The notes: a model not told the origin generated them from the letters alone. A stretch of DNA of 64,000 nucleotides from Lutjanus erythropterus (GCA_020091685.1 CM034610.1:26386094-26450093); one strand, 5' to 3'. Positions 42,873-56,100 are shown, numbered from the stretch's first letter. Translations and numbers: made by a program.

Positions 42873-44054
42873 AATTTATACTGCATGCAATAAACTGCGT
42901 GTTTTTCCCCCTCAAATCTTGGGTACCCATTAAACCCATTTTTATTGAGACTTCATGAGGTGAGAAGTCAAGGAACGGCTTTAAAAATGGCCAAGCCAGT
43001 TTTTCCTTTGCCAGAATTTAGCCTGTTGCATCGTTTAACCCACTTCTCGACAAGCTGGCATGACATGATTGGTGTCAGTAGATGCTTTATGTCATTTAGT
43101 TTCGTATGATATGGTATCTTCTAGCACATGTACAACAAAACACATGATAAAGATCAAAAGGTCAGAGGGAGGACTGAGATAAAACAGCATCAGTGATGAA
43201 GTACGTCTGTGAGTGTATCTGCTTTGACTTGAACATATGTAACTGTCAATCATGACACGTTCACACACATGCAGACAGCTAGAGAGCCAGCCACACACAC
43301 ACACACACACACACACAGCATATGTACGCATGAATTATGAGTTAACACACACACACACAAACACAAACATGAGACTCCCACAACAGGGAGGAGACAGCAG
43401 GCGTGAATCCAGGCATTACAGCAACACTGATGTCACATTTCACTGTCAGATCAAATTAATTAGTCTAACAGCTGTTTCCAGCTCAGACAGCGAGGCAGAC
43501 TAATGTGAGGAGCACCGAGGTACAGACAGACAGATCTTTGATAAGTGAACTCATAAAATCTGTGACCTTAGAGGAGGAAACTTTAATGAGCCACAGATTC
43601 AACCGGAGACAGACTCTTAACTCATGACGTTTCCTTTGACTCATGTTCTCAAAACTTTTCTCTTAAAAAGTGGTGATGTTACAGGATTATTCCAGAGTTT
43701 TGTTCTTTGTACTGGTTTTGATGATGGGAATGCCACTGTGAGGCAAGAAACAGGAACAGTCAGATAATCGGGCAGGTTTTAATTTACTATACCACCATAA
43801 ACCCAAACGAGAGCAACCAAAATGTCTGCACAAAATGGACCAATCGTGTGCCCCCTACTTTAGTTAAGAGGAACAGGTTGTTATAATGGAGAGCTATGAA
43901 AAATATCAAATATATACAGTATATTACAGCAAAATAAACACTGTCGCTGCAAATAAGACAGTGGAAAATTCCTGTTTGCATAACACTAAACGCACTCTCA
44001 TTATTTCTAATGTGACAGTTGCAGATTAAAGCTCTTAAACTTTCAACTTGATAC
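42873..44054. other. Intron 1, with (CA)n
   Basis: A (CA)13 tract at 43292-43317 and short (CA)n at 43346-43360; otherwise unassigned. Confidence 0.6.
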
Positions 44055-44660
44055 ATTTAAAGGAGGAATATGTGGAATTTGCTTGTGCAAAATGAGTACT
44101 GCAGTCCAAATTGTGAGCTGGAGCCATAGACTGTATATTAAATAAGTTTAAATTCTATTTAATATACAGTCTATGGTTAAACCGAGTTGTTTCCGCCCAC
44201 CCAGGTCAGGCAGGCTGCAGGAACACTGCAGGAATGCAGGACACACCTAACATCATAAATTGACACTGAAGTGAAGACAAATCCTCCACTGCAAGTTGAT
44301 CAGCTGTTTACAACTGTCAGTTGTCTGTCAATGTAAAGTTAAGCCTGTTTTTCAGAAAACAAAAGCCCACTGCTCTGAAGATACACACTGGAGTTTGAAT
44401 TCTCACTGCTGCCAAACTCCATTAACATTTTGTTCAGTTGAACCATTATACCCATCTACTCCTTCTAAAAGATTATTTGTGATTTCCTGTGACTCATAAA
44501 CAGACACTTAATCATTCAGTGAACATTTGGCTTTAATTTGAACTCTAATTAATGTGAAATGGTCAAACAAATGCAACTTGCATGTTTCCTTGACCTAAGA
44601 TGACATATCATAGTAATTTTATGGTTTATTAAAGTAAATATATTACAGATTTCTCCTTTA
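44055..44660 (+). repeat. Dispersed repeat shared with 4776-5295
   Basis: Same orientation and landmarks as 4776-5295 (GAGTTGTTTCC, GCAGGAACACTGCAGGAATG, AATTAATGTGAAA, TATATTACAGATTTC). It contains a perfect 21-bp inverted repeat (44124-44144 with 44156-44176, loop 11) built on CATAGACTGTATATTAAATA. Confidence 0.7.
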
Positions 44661-45130
44661 AACAGTCAAGTTAAGTCAAAGTGATCACAGATATACTAAT
44701 CAACTTCCTAATCAGTGTTCTGAGCAAATCAGCAAATGTTTTTTAATGTCTGGATGATCTGCTGTGTAAAATGTAAAGTATAAATTAATATGAATGATCT
44801 TCTGCATCACTGACTGAATGCATGTAGGTTCCCGTGGCAACGCGGTGCATGCAGTCAGAGCTACTGTGACTGCACGGCTTCATTCACTGACATTACTGTG
44901 TGCATGTGTATGTTCATCCTTCTGTCCTTGTGTAAAAGTTTCCTCCTCCTCCTCCTCCTCCTACGCGATGAAAAATTTAAAGTTAAAGAGATTAGCAGAC
45001 GCGCCCAGTGTAAAGCATATTAAGTCAGAAATGGGTTGATAGAATTTGACTGTAGCCTACATTTTCTTCTATAAATGATGTTGAGCCTGGCAATGACCAA
45101 AAATAGATCTGAAGGTACATTCTGATGCAG
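44661..45130. other. Intron 1, with (TCC)n
   Basis: (TCC)7-8 at 44941-44963, otherwise unassigned. Confidence 0.6.

Positions 45131-45131
<1 letters not shown>

Positions 45132-45163
<32 letters not shown>
45132..45163. repeat. (CA)n microsatellite
   Basis: About 16 CA units. Confidence 0.95.
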
Positions 45164-45167
<4 letters not shown>

Positions 45168-45624
45168 ATAAGAGCCAGCTTTGATACACAGCACTACACA
45201 CACCCAGCACCTCCCATCTGATGGCGCAGACATGTATATAAAATATGTTTAGCATGCAGCCTCTGATGTGTCCTCGTGTGCATCTGGCTAATGGCCGCCT
45301 TGGGGAATCCTCCGCTCTCACACAGCACCGAGTCCCTGTCAGCTGCTTTAACCAAGGCTCGCTGTCAGAGCTGAAATACGCAAATACATACAGGACACGC
45401 ACACACATGCTCTGTGACACACATGGTCACACCCATGCATGCAGTCACAAACACACATGCTGCTGCTGGAGCACAACTGGTTCATGTAATTATGATGATA
45501 TGGTGCTTTAGTGAATGTGTGTTGGTGCCCACATGTGATGACTTTATCACTGGATGGATGTGACGTTTAAAGAGGCCAGAATCTGCACCGGCACTCACCA
45601 TCTTTATCCTCGTCAATCTGCCGT

Positions 45625-46270
45625 TTGTTTCATAATTCATCTCCACTTCGTTTAAAGGGAGATGCTGTAATTCTTAGACATGTACTAGCCACTCTTCAGA
45701 TCGCTGCCAGTCTATCATTCCACTACTTCCTGACTTACAATCTCTGCAAATTCTGGATGGATTTCCATGAAATTTGGTTTGGACCATGGTGGATCACGGG
45801 AATCGAGGACCGCAGTTCCATATCATCAGATCCATCTGAACTGTTTGCCTTCGAATTTATCTAATCCCATCAATATGCTTTTCTTACAGTTGTGCATTGA
45901 AAAATAATGACGGTAAATTCATGCAGCCACACTAATGGTCCAAAGTGTGACCTCATTTCACAATGAAAGATGACAACAGTGCCAGTTGTAATCTCTGTAA
46001 AATGATCGTTTAATTTCCTTGACTTTTCATCTAGTGGCATCATGAGATTAAAGGTTTTAGTTCTCAGACTGGTTCATCAGCTGTGAAATTTGGTTCAGAC
46101 ATTCATGTCCCTTGCAAGATTAATGGTACTAACTTTGGTGATCCTCTGACTCTTCAACGTGTGCCACCAACACATCAAATTTTTTAATTCTTTCAATACT
46201 TTTCAATACGTTTATGATCAAGCTTCAGCTGAACTTTGCTTCTTAGGAAAAGTTAGCATACTCACATGCT
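45625..46270 (+). repeat. Teleost repeat with GGATTTCCATGAAATTTGGT motif
   Basis: Two adjoining pieces: TGGATTTCCATGAAATTTGG at 45759, and from about 46015 CCTTGACTTTTCATCTAGTG, GAAATTTGGTTCAGACATTC, ACTTTGGTGATCCTCTGAC and TTAGCATACTCACATGC. This is a well-known interspersed sequence of percomorph fish. Confidence 0.7.
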
Positions 46271-46499
46271 AAATTAAGAGCAAGCACACATCCCAAAACA
46301 CTGCCTGCTGAATAAAGACCGACTGAATAAAGTCCTCCAGCAAAACCAGTCCAAAATCTTTAGGGTGACCCTCCATACTGGTGTGGTGACATGGAGAAGT
46401 CATCTGCCCAGTACAGAGGAAAATGGGGGGAAAGCATCATGGCATTGAACTGAATTTACCATTTAATTTTAAAGCACCAAATAAATGACTGATCAGGTT

Positions 46500-46640
46500 T
46501 ATAGTTCACTATGAACAATATTTTGGGGTTTGTAAAACTCAAAGTTTAAAACTCTAAAGCTAAAGAAGAAGAGTAAATTATATCAAGAAAAGACTCGGAA
46601 AAACTTTGTTTAGTTCGTTTCAAAAGTTTGTTTGGTTTGT
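46500..46640. repeat. Fragment of the 41567-41993 MITE
   Basis: GTAAAACTCAAAGTTTAAAA, GAAGAAGAGTAAATTATATC and GTTTCAAAAGTTTG resemble the interior of that element. Confidence 0.5.
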
Positions 46641-46799
46641 CCGTTCTGAGCTACTGTAGAAACATGGTCCTCTAAAGGGCTCATTCTATGGTAACAAAAA
46701 CACAGTTATTTTTATCTTCAGGTGATTATTCACTGATGGAAACATGCAAATTTATACTCCCTTTCTGCAATAGTCTGCCAATAAATTCCCGTAAATCTT

Positions 46800-47140
46800 A
46801 CGATCAGGAAAAGTACAAAAGTATGAGCAAAAGTAAAAGGAATGCAGAATAGATCATTACAGGATTATATGTATTATACTATTGGATTAGGATTATAATA
46901 GGTACATATAATAATAATTAAATCAATTAATAATTCATTTGCTCCTTATAAAATATTTTGAAGAGTAACTATGGTGTAGTAACTAAAGCTGTCACATAAT
47001 GTAGTGGAGTAAAAAGTATATTTTCCTTTGAATTGTTGTAGAGAAACATAAAGTGACAGAAAATGAAAAATACTTGAGTACCTAAAAACCAAACTTCTGT
47101 ACAGTACTTAAGTACTCAGTTATTCCCTCTCTACCTCTGT
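46800..47140 (-). repeat. hAT-like nonautonomous repeat (AAGTACTTGAGT type)
   Basis: Strings like AAAGTACAAAAGTATGAGC, GTAGTGGAGTAAAAAGTATA, AATACTTGAGTACCT and ACAGTACTTAAGTACTCAG match a common fish repeat related in its ends to Tol2-type hAT elements. The opposite orientation is at 60320-60480. Confidence 0.6.
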
Positions 47141-48513
47141 AAGATTTTGCATGGAGTACTCTGAACATAGTATTTATACTGTGGCATATTTTCATCACTG
47201 TGGTATTTAAATTGTGGTATTATATAAAGGATCTGAATACTTTCCACACCATTATTCATACCTGCCAGGTGTCATTACACACATACTTCTCATAATCTCA
47301 GCTTCTTGAAAACAGTCGTCTAAAATACACTCTACCACAGTCATTTACATACAGTGGAGGAGGTTAATTACTCTCAACTGCTGCGAAGAAAACAACAACA
47401 ATATTAATTATATTGAACTGGTTTTGGTTCAAGTGAAACAACACAAATTGTTTGGAGAGGCTCGTAGTGACATCGTGTCGTACACTGTGCGATGTTGTGG
47501 CGGCGCGTGTCTTTGTTTGAGGACGAGGGTGAGGCCTCGCCAAGGCATATATTAACTTTGTGTGTGTCAGAAAAGTGACAGCAGAGTGACAGGAGAGAGC
47601 CACACACTCAGACTGCATGAGATGACAATCAGGCGACATTCCTACGAGGGGAATGTGGGTTTGAGTCCTGCGCTGACGGAGAGATAATGTTGCTGGGTGT
47701 CAAAATGTACGACAGCTGAATATGTGTGCATACGCTTTCCTGGATGTATGTGTGTGTGCGTGTCATCCTGCCATCTAAACGTCTTTGTGTAGCTGCACAG
47801 GTAGAGAGTAAAAATCTTGGCATCTAACTGGGTTTGCTGCGGTCAAATTGAGGGTTTCTTTTACAGTCTGTCTTCTCGAAAAAGGTAAGAAAAGAGAGTT
47901 TTCTATCCCTCTGCTAAGATAACGAGATATCTACTACAATACAGAGCACATCAGTTGTTATCAATAATTATTACTATTTTTTTTTTCTTTTTAGTTAAGA
48001 CTGGGAGAAAAGAGAAAATAGGTTGAATTTAAGCACTTTAATTTGAGTTTTACCACCATTTTTTTAATGTAACAACTTTATTTATCAAAAAAACTGCCCT
48101 ACCAGCAAGCTGACCTGCGCTTTTATCATGTTTTTATCACTGTCTGCACTCGTTTTCTCACGTCACGCCTTTTCTGTTGTTGTGTCACATGTTGGTGGTG
48201 CAACTAAACAACACATCTGTTAAATGATTGGTTGTTTGTGTGTCATTATCAAGGGATATGATAGGCTGTTCATGAGCCAGGGTTTGTTTGTTTATTAAAC
48301 AATTTTCTTATTGTGTGTCCGATGCTGATACTTATCACCCCTGTTTTATCGGCCAGGCCTACTTCAAGGTACTAAAAAAATGTCAACATGGTTCTGCCTC
48401 CGTGTTCTGCTGATGTTACAGCATGTCTGGACTCGCTGCAGCCACTCGATTGAACCCTCTGGTGCGCTGGTGACATCTGAAGGTGGGGTAAGCGATTCCA
48501 GAGAAAGATAATT
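47141..48513. other. Intron 1, unassigned
   Basis: No gene; no repeat recognised. Confidence 0.6.
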
Positions 48514-48644
48514 GATTGTTGAATCTCATTCCCAGGTCATCAAACACCCACTCTTTAGTTTGGGTTGACTGTTGGGTCTCATTGATTTGTTGAGTGGCTC
48601 GGTCTGAGACAGTAATTGATGACCTGGAATGAGACTCAACAATC
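48514..48644. repeat. Near-perfect 29-30 bp hairpin, 72-nt loop
   Basis: GATTGTTGAATCTCATTCCC... at 48514-48543 pairs with its inverse at 48616-48644 with one mismatch and one single-base gap. The flanks do not continue the pairing well. Confidence 0.8.
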
Positions 48645-48837
48645 ATCTGTCCTTTAAACTGAAACAATCTGGGACTCGTCCTAAACAGTTTTTCTTCAAA
48701 TGCTTCAAAAACAGAAATTTTACATATTCTACATCATTCTACATCCCTCCCTACACAGATCGACATGATTTGCAGTATTACAAGTCTGAATGAGGTTTTC
48801 TTACTTCTGGAACAAAATATTCCAGTTTCACTTTTTG

Positions 48838-49855
48838 GCTGTGTTCAGACCTGGTATTAACACGCTTCCCGAGTGAGTCTGATCACAAGTGGACTGCTCT
48901 AAATACAGGTGTGAACGCACTCAGGGCCACACTGAAAGACCACCTTCTTAAGTAATGTCCCGTAAAGTCCTGCACCGGGTCGGGTAGCTATGGTTACCAA
49001 ATGGGTGACCCGCAAAAAGCTGCATAACAGGTAAAGAATATATTTATTTAAATCACATCTCCAAAGGCCAACTTTGATGACTGTTGTTCACCCAAAGACT
49101 GTGAGAATAATGTGTTAGTGACTTTGATGCTTGTAAAAAAAAAAGTTAAAAACAGTATTAGCTTCCGATAGCCGCAAGCTAGGCCCGTGCAGGACTGTAA
49201 AGTCTTATGACTACATGATTTGTTTCACTGAAATTACATTTATGGGCTCTCTTACCTGCTGTGGATGTTTGTGAAGACAACAGTCACCCCAGACTCCATT
49301 GAAAAAATGCACTATTTTGAGAGTTGTTGAGCGAGAAGAAACTTTATAAAGTTTGTGAAACACTGTCTTCACAAATTTTTAATTATCTTGGTCTGCTCAT
49401 AAATTCGGCAAGTGTTATACATTAAGTGGGCTATATATAGTTATATCTTTTATAGTGGAAAAAACATTATGTCCATTTGTCTCAGTGAGATGCCAGTTTA
49501 AACAACAAATGTGTTTATTTGTATACAAAAAGGGGAAGTAAAATGCCTAAGGTGAATTCTTAATCAGTTGCACCTCATTGGAAATTCGGCATTAAATGAA
49601 ATATATTGAGTTATTTCTTTCCTTGTAAAAACACATCACAGACGGCCTAACAGACGGTAATGGACATTAAATGGACAAAACAGTGTTTATTTGCATATCA
49701 GGCGGGGAAGTGAGATCCAATCACAAGTGGTTACTCAGGACGCATCTGGAGACTCATTGTCATGCCAGGTGTGAATTCACAAACTCAAAGCTGTCCACTT
49801 GTTAAAGGAATAGTTCACCCAAACTATCCCTTTAATTCCAGGTCTGAACAGGGCC
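48838..49855. mobile_element. About 1-kb nonautonomous element, GTTCAGACCTGGTATTAA ends
   Basis: Left end GCTGTGTTCAGACCTGGTAT, right end AATTCCAGGTCTGAACAGGG, inverted. Sub-terminal AATCACAAGTGG blocks occur at both sides. No transposase frame. At 49802-49834 the insert TTAAAGGAATAGTTCACCC / ACTATCCCTTTAA is an inverted pair of another repeat's ends. Confidence 0.75.
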
Positions 49856-50167
49856 TTGACTCTCCGAAACACACCACCGACTGGGCTAAGCTAAACTGTA
49901 AAGATAAACTGTCCCATATGCTCTGGATTTAAGTAACCTAGGAAGTTTTAGGTGAATGTCCCTGACTCAGACCTGTAAAAATTAGTTGATTCATCTCCAG
50001 CTCATTAACTAATGAAACAGGCATTGAGCTTCACCTTGATTTGCCTTCAGAAAAATTAAGTGTGACAACATTTTGTGCTCTCAGCGTGCAGCACTGTCGA
50101 AGGAGGTAACTGTGTCTTTGTGTGTTTTCTTCATCCCTCACACTGTGTCCTTTTTTTTTCTTTCAAC
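49856..50167. other. Intron 1, unassigned
   Basis: No recognised element. Confidence 0.6.
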
Positions 50168-50169
50168 AC

Positions 50170-50218
<49 letters not shown>
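50168..50218. repeat. (CA)n microsatellite
   Basis: About 25 CA units, the longest pure CA tract in intron 1 here. Confidence 0.95.
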
Positions 50219-50221
<3 letters not shown>

Positions 50222-50459
50222 CACAGTGTGAGTCTTTCCCTTTCATATTTCACTTTTCCTTTTCTCTCCCTGCATTTTACTGACACAAACACTCGCTCAT
50301 GTTTTTTCATTCCGAGGAACCCCACAACGCCTGATGAAATAAAAAAAGGAGAGATCTCTCTTGCTCCACAGACTGCAGATGAAGCAACACCTTGCCCCGG
50401 GCTCCTCTGAGCTCCTCTGGGTTTCCTCGGACCTGTTACTGTGAGCTGCACAGACACAC

Positions 50460-50600
50460 GGCCCTAATAAAGCACAGCCATTAAAACCAGAGATATTTAT
50501 GGTGCTCCCCGCAAGGCCTTGCTTCCTCGACGCGACCCACATTCCACGTTCTGTAACGGTAAAATATTCATCGCTGTTATCTCAGCTGATCAGGATGGAG
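50460..50600. promoter_or_regulatory. Candidate conserved noncoding block
   Basis: Unique sequence with CAGAGATATTTATGGTGC and AAAATATTCATCGCTGTTAT, then a short (CAG)6 at 50605-50622. Composition-based only. Confidence 0.25.
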
Positions 50601-50694
50601 GAACAGCAGCAGCAGCAGCAGCGTGAGTTGTGTTTGGAAACGCTGCATCAGGCAACATTGAATATTTTAACAAGAGAGAAAACGTGTCAGATGT

Positions 50695-50812
50695 AATCCT
50701 GAAAAGAACCTTTGCCAAACCCTTTCTTTGAAAAGGGTTCTTCAGAAACAAATGGTTGTGGGTGGAACTTCAGCTCTTCAGGAAGAACCCTTGTTTCTGA
50801 GAGTGTAATGAT
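50695..50812. repeat. Short AGAACCC-type repeat with inverted halves
   Basis: AAAGAACCTTTGCC / AAAGGGTTCTTC and GAAGAACCCTTGTTTCTGAG AGTGTA; same family as 26745-27440. Confidence 0.65.
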
Positions 50813-51740
50813 GAGCCAGAAAAGGTCGCTGATGCAGACGGAGGGGAAACAGAGAGGATGGAGGACAGAAGGAAGCAAAGAGGGAAGAAAAAAGGTGAGA
50901 AAATCTGAGCGTATTCAGCTCTGAAGCAAACATAATCCTTCAGTCGCTACGCTTCATCTGCTGCGCTGGGCTCGTTCTCTGTTTTCAAAATGTCAGCTGT
51001 GATTTCATCAGGCATCATAAGGCTCTCCAACCGGGCACCAGATGCCTTTAGAGGAGAGGCCCTGAGGCAGCACGCCCTGGTCCCTCATCTGTCTGCAAAC
51101 ACACACACACCCACACACACACACATAAAAACACACTCGCTTTGTTCAACACTGGAACGACATGAGACAAAAGCTCATGAGGTGAGGCTTCATAAGAACC
51201 ACTACTGTTCTACAATTCAGCAGAAATGCAGAGCTGATGGGCGGAGACAGGGAGGGGGGAAAAAAAAAGCCTCTGCGTTACAGTCTTGGGAGGAAGACTT
51301 TGAAGACTAACACACCATAGCGAGTCTGCTCCACAGCGTGCACTGAGAGGAGCACCTGCTACGTTATTAGGCAGCATATGTTCCTCTTCTCAGCTACAAG
51401 TCATTGAGGGCGTTTCACCACAGGAGGATCTGAGAACAAGGCATCCATCATTACAAAACACTGGCGCTGACATGGTGCAAATGCCACTGAATCTGGCAGT
51501 TTTTAAAGACTACATTTGTCGAGGGGAACAAATGTTGACAAAGATGGAACGCTATAAAATCTATTATCTTATATCTTTTTGGAGATGTTGAAGATCAGGC
51601 GATTGTTTTCCAAAGTCTGGGATGTACCAAGACTCATTTTCATTTCACAACATTTTTACATTTCATTTTTACATTTCACCACAAAAAAACAAGCCAACAT
51701 TTACATTACGTGTCCCTCATTCTTGAGAACTGGGACAAAA
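50813..51740. other. Intron 1, unassigned
   Basis: No gene. A small CA-rich patch is at about 51097-51135. Confidence 0.55.
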
Positions 51741-51850
51741 CTAGGGCTGCACAACTAATCGAAATTTTAGCAAAATCGCAATAGGGCTTGTTGCAATTTT
51801 CAAATTGCAGGGATACAATATTTGTTAAAGGAAAAATGTGCGTAGTAAAG
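51741..51850 (+). repeat. GGGCTGCACAA MITE-like remnant
   Basis: CTAGGGCTGCACAACTAATC and AAATTTTAGCAAAATCGCAA belong to a common teleost family; only one end is clear. Confidence 0.6.
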
Positions 51851-52859
51851 TAAACATTGACTTTGGGCAAGTGGCAAGCGGCCCAAAGTCAATTTTTAGG
51901 CAAAAAACCCAAACAAATAAAAAAAAACAACACTGCACACTGGATAAAGAGCCCTATGAGTAACTTCTCTTAACAATAATAATAATAATGCAGACCAAAG
52001 TGCTCTACAACAAAAAAGATTACATGCATCATGTGCTTCACATAATAAAGACACAGAATGACCATAAAACAAGAATATAACAAATAAAATCCTATTAAAA
52101 TGACTTGCATGATGACATGCGTACATTTCTGTCCCTGTGCACCTACAATACAAGCTATTTCATTCTTTTGAAAAAGTTTGGGAACAACAAAGCAATGATT
52201 TGCTGATCTACAACGGACATGTGACACTTCAAATCAACTCTATTTCAACTCTTCTTCTTCTTCTTCTTCTGCAAGAATTCCCACACTGCAGTCAGCGAAG
52301 GCCTGGATGTGCAAGAAAGCGTGTCATGACAAAAACGCACCGCGAGCCGACGTCCTTTTTCTGCTTTAATCAAAGGAATTCCTGATCTCGGATAGCACGT
52401 TGATGATTGTGAGCATGAAAAATTAGCCATGAGAGTCGGATGAAAGAGAAATGTTCCTCTAATCTTTAAGCAATCAAGCAGCATTTTCTGAATATGCTCC
52501 TCTGAAACTGGCAAATCAGAGGGTGTTTGATTTTTCCACCCAGACAGATTTTATTTTAGAGTAATGCCAACTTTCCCTAAAATGAAAATGTCCTTATGGT
52601 AACCTTCCACAGAACAGTCAGTGTTCAGCTGCATGTGTCTAATTGTCCAATGAAACCAGACAAATGTGTTAATAACATCTCCAGGTTAAGACTCTTGTTT
52701 ACCTACAGTGCATACTGTAAATGCCAGTTTAATGTTCTCAATCATGTGTGAGAGTGTGAGCAGTGAGGTGCACTAATCGTAGCTCTAATTCTGGCTTGAA
52801 AACAGGAGAGAAAACCGACGTGAATGTGCAGTAACCTTTCATATCCAGAGCCATGGAAC
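51851..52859. other. Intron 1, with (TTC)n
   Basis: An (AAT)n run near 51977-51990 and (TTC)7 at 52249-52270; otherwise unassigned. Confidence 0.6.
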
Positions 52860-53100
52860 TAATCGCTATTTACAGTGTTACATAAATGACATTTTCCATT
52901 ATATGTGCTCATCACAGCCTCAGTCAGCTGCGCGGTTTGTTGCAGCGCTGCAGAAATCCACCCCGAGACGTTAAACGGAGCCGAGGCGAGATGAGACGGA
53001 GGGGGAAGCCCGGCTGCGTGAGTCATCACCTGCATCATCAGGCTGCCAGGACACCGAGACAGTCTGAGCCCGGTGAGGATGACTGAGAAAAGGCTTAAAG
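52860..53100. promoter_or_regulatory. GC-richer unique block
   Basis: CGCGGTTTGTTGCAGCGCTG, GAGCCGAGGCGAGATGAG, GCTGCGTGAGTCATCACC (an AP-1-like TGAGTCA inside). Composition-based only. Confidence 0.2.
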
Positions 53101-56100
53101 ATGCAGTCCAGGAATTATTTCAGGTTCGTTTACATGCTTTATATATGAAGATTTAAAGGGAAACACCACCATTTTAACATGTCAAATCAATTCACTAGTC
53201 ATGGAGAGCACGACCCAGCTTATCAGTGTGTCTTCTGAGAAAATAACTCCTGCTGACATCATGCTGATGTCATCAAGATTATCACTGATTGGGCCTGGAT
53301 AAGAGTGTAGGCAGAGAGTGAGGAGGAGGAGGAGGAGGAGGGAGATCTTGAACTAGTAGTAATGAAAATATAGCCCCTTTTACACTGGAAAAAATCCATT
53401 AACATCCGGCTTTTATCCTCAGTGGGAAAGGGCACACGGGGGGGATTCATTCACACGCTCATTTTTGTCCCTTTTGCTGCAGCTTCTGTAACGTCTGCGA
53501 CTCTTTGACATCTCAGCCACTAATTCCACCCGTGTCCGTTCAAGCAGCGCTCAAATTCATCCAAATTAGTCTGCGCTGAGTTTAAAAGACGGACTGAAAT
53601 AAAAGATATATAAAAGAAACCACTATAACACCTTTGTACTGCTTTCTGCTGTTTATTAACCCTGTTTACCAGATATGTAAATGCTATTTCCTGCATACTG
53701 CAACTTAAAGCTACAACAAGGAGTTTTAACTGTTTATGAAACAGTCTCAGTTTAATACTGATGTCTCTATATGACATATATAAGCAAACAAGACCATCAG
53801 AGAGATGAAGGGCTTTATCTGTATAACTGATCTTAATGCTACTGGGTCAGATTCTCCGTGAAATCAGATGAAACAGGCCTATGTTTAGCGTTAGCCAGTG
53901 GAAAAGAAGCAGGAGGAGATTTTTCTTTGATAATTATAGTTTTTGACGTTATATTTTGTGGAGACACTGCTGCTTTTGTCTGCAGGGGAAATCCAGAATC
54001 AACAAAGTTCTTTGTAGTAGCTTTAAGTAATATCACTGGACGACTCATTGTCTTGGTCATTTTTTACGAGCAATTTTAATATTTGATAGATTCCCAAATG
54101 ATGACATTTATCACATCACACTTAGCACAATCATGCTGATAATCGTGATAATTACGGTCACTATAATCATGTTATGAAATTTTCACACCGTTTGATCTCT
54201 AGTGTCTGCAGGCCTCCCCTCAGGCTGCAGGTACTACCTCAACCAATCAGAGGAACAGGCTAAACCAATGTCTAGCCTGAGAGTCAAAACCCAGGGCAAA
54301 GAAAGGCCGAAAATCACTTACTGCTGCTCTGATGCTAACTGCTAACTGAACACTAATATCTAAATATGACTCGGACAAGTGTTTTCCTCCCTCTACTGCA
54401 CATTAACAGTTCTTCGACTTCTTATTATTTGATTAACTTCGTAAAACTTCACACTATTTAATCTGGAGTTCCTCAGAGATCAACAGTTTATTAAAGTGTT
54501 TAGCTGTCGTGACGTGCAGGTTGACTGGACGTGAGAAAAGCAGGAAACCAAAAAACAGAGAAACCCACTTAGCCAGTCAACAAACTGGGTCAGAGCTTTG
54601 TTAAGTATGCCAGAGGAGCTGCCTGAGGGCCTCGCACACCGATGTTTCTGAGCAGACGCAGACAAGGTGCCACAGAGGATCGGCATTTCCTACATGCAGT
54701 TTTTTCTCCGTCAAATCATGATTTAACATGTAATTATTACAACAGCATTTCACACAGGTCCCGACCAATCACTGACTGTCACCCAGTGTAAGCAGAGGCG
54801 GTGAACAGCCTCCTGATGAATGCTAAACTCCCACCCAGTCATCACAGCCACCATCCTCGGGGTCGTCCTACATCAATAATGACTGAACGCCTCAGCGATG
54901 CAGCCGTCGCGTTCGCAAAAAGTCCTTGAAGGCAACTTGTGATGACACACAGAGTCCGTAAATCAGCTCAACAGCCGCTGTCACCGTTACAAAAGGCTCA
55001 CAAAGATGTATGGAGTGACATGAAGCCTCTATGCATGATAAACAGCATGTATCCGTGGCCCAGCAGCTACACAGGCATCAATGAAGCAGAGATTTGTCAT
55101 TCCTGAAAGGGAGAGGACGGTCTACTGGAGCTTTTTACTGTGAATAATGAGGATAAAGTCTTATTACACAGCAGGGTATCTTTGCCACAGATAGGGCTTA
55201 GCCTCTGTTTGTTTGTTTGTTTGTTCAATTCTGAGCCAAACCTACACTGTAGAAATACAACCATTTACTGGAGTCACACAAAAACTTCTGGGACAGACTG
55301 AAGCTGTGCAGTTTTTAGGTTTAGTTTAAGTTGACTATGTTTAGGTTGCCTGTCAAATGCCTTTTTTTAGAAAAACAGACTGCTGATGGACTGTTGTGTA
55401 ACATGAATAGTGAACACAGGGGATGAAGTGATTGTTGCCTCCACCGTACTTCCCACAGTTGTCGAGTAAATCCTGACTCATGGTATTGTAAACCTCTGTG
55501 CAGCGTCTGATAAGCCCTAAAACCCATGGATCTATTGCTGAAACCAGCCTCACTGGATTGTATTTCTGCGTCTCTCTCCTCCCTGAAGCAGCACGCTCCC
55601 TCCGAAGCAGACCGCTGTGATCGTCTAAAAGGTAACTGTCCATCAAACAGACCATAAACACTTTAAGCCTTCGGCCTGCTGAGACCTAATCTGCTTTAGG
55701 ATAAAGGTTTATAATTTTGGTGTTTCACGAGAAGAAGCTGGAAGTTTTCCTCGTCGGGGTGTTTCCTGAAGCCAGCAGAGTATTATAGGAGTTCCCTTTT
55801 ATGACTCAGCTGCTGAGTCATAGCAGACAGTACCTGCCAAACAACGTCTCTGTGGTTTAATTCATCCTCGTCTGTGGATATGTGGGATTTAAATCACACA
55901 ATGGAGCTTATACCAAGCATTATTAAGATCCATTAACATTATTTTTTGTATTAGTATTGAATCAAATGCTTTTGACATGTCAGAGATACTGCTAATGCCA
56001 CTGAGAATCAACAGTCCAGTGTGCATTTCCGCAAATTTAAATTACTTTTAGGTGGAATTTTAAGGTGGCTTCTATAATGTCAAAACTAAACTTGCATCCA

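Noticed and set aside
47640..47720. GGGTTTGAGTCCTGCG string resembling a tRNA T-arm
   Set aside because: No matching acceptor stem, D-arm or anticodon arm at tRNA spacing, so neither a tRNA gene nor a clear tRNA-SINE.
50075..50457. Frames of 108-111 codons across the (CA)25 tract
   Set aside because: Low-complexity translation of the repeat; no conserved domain.
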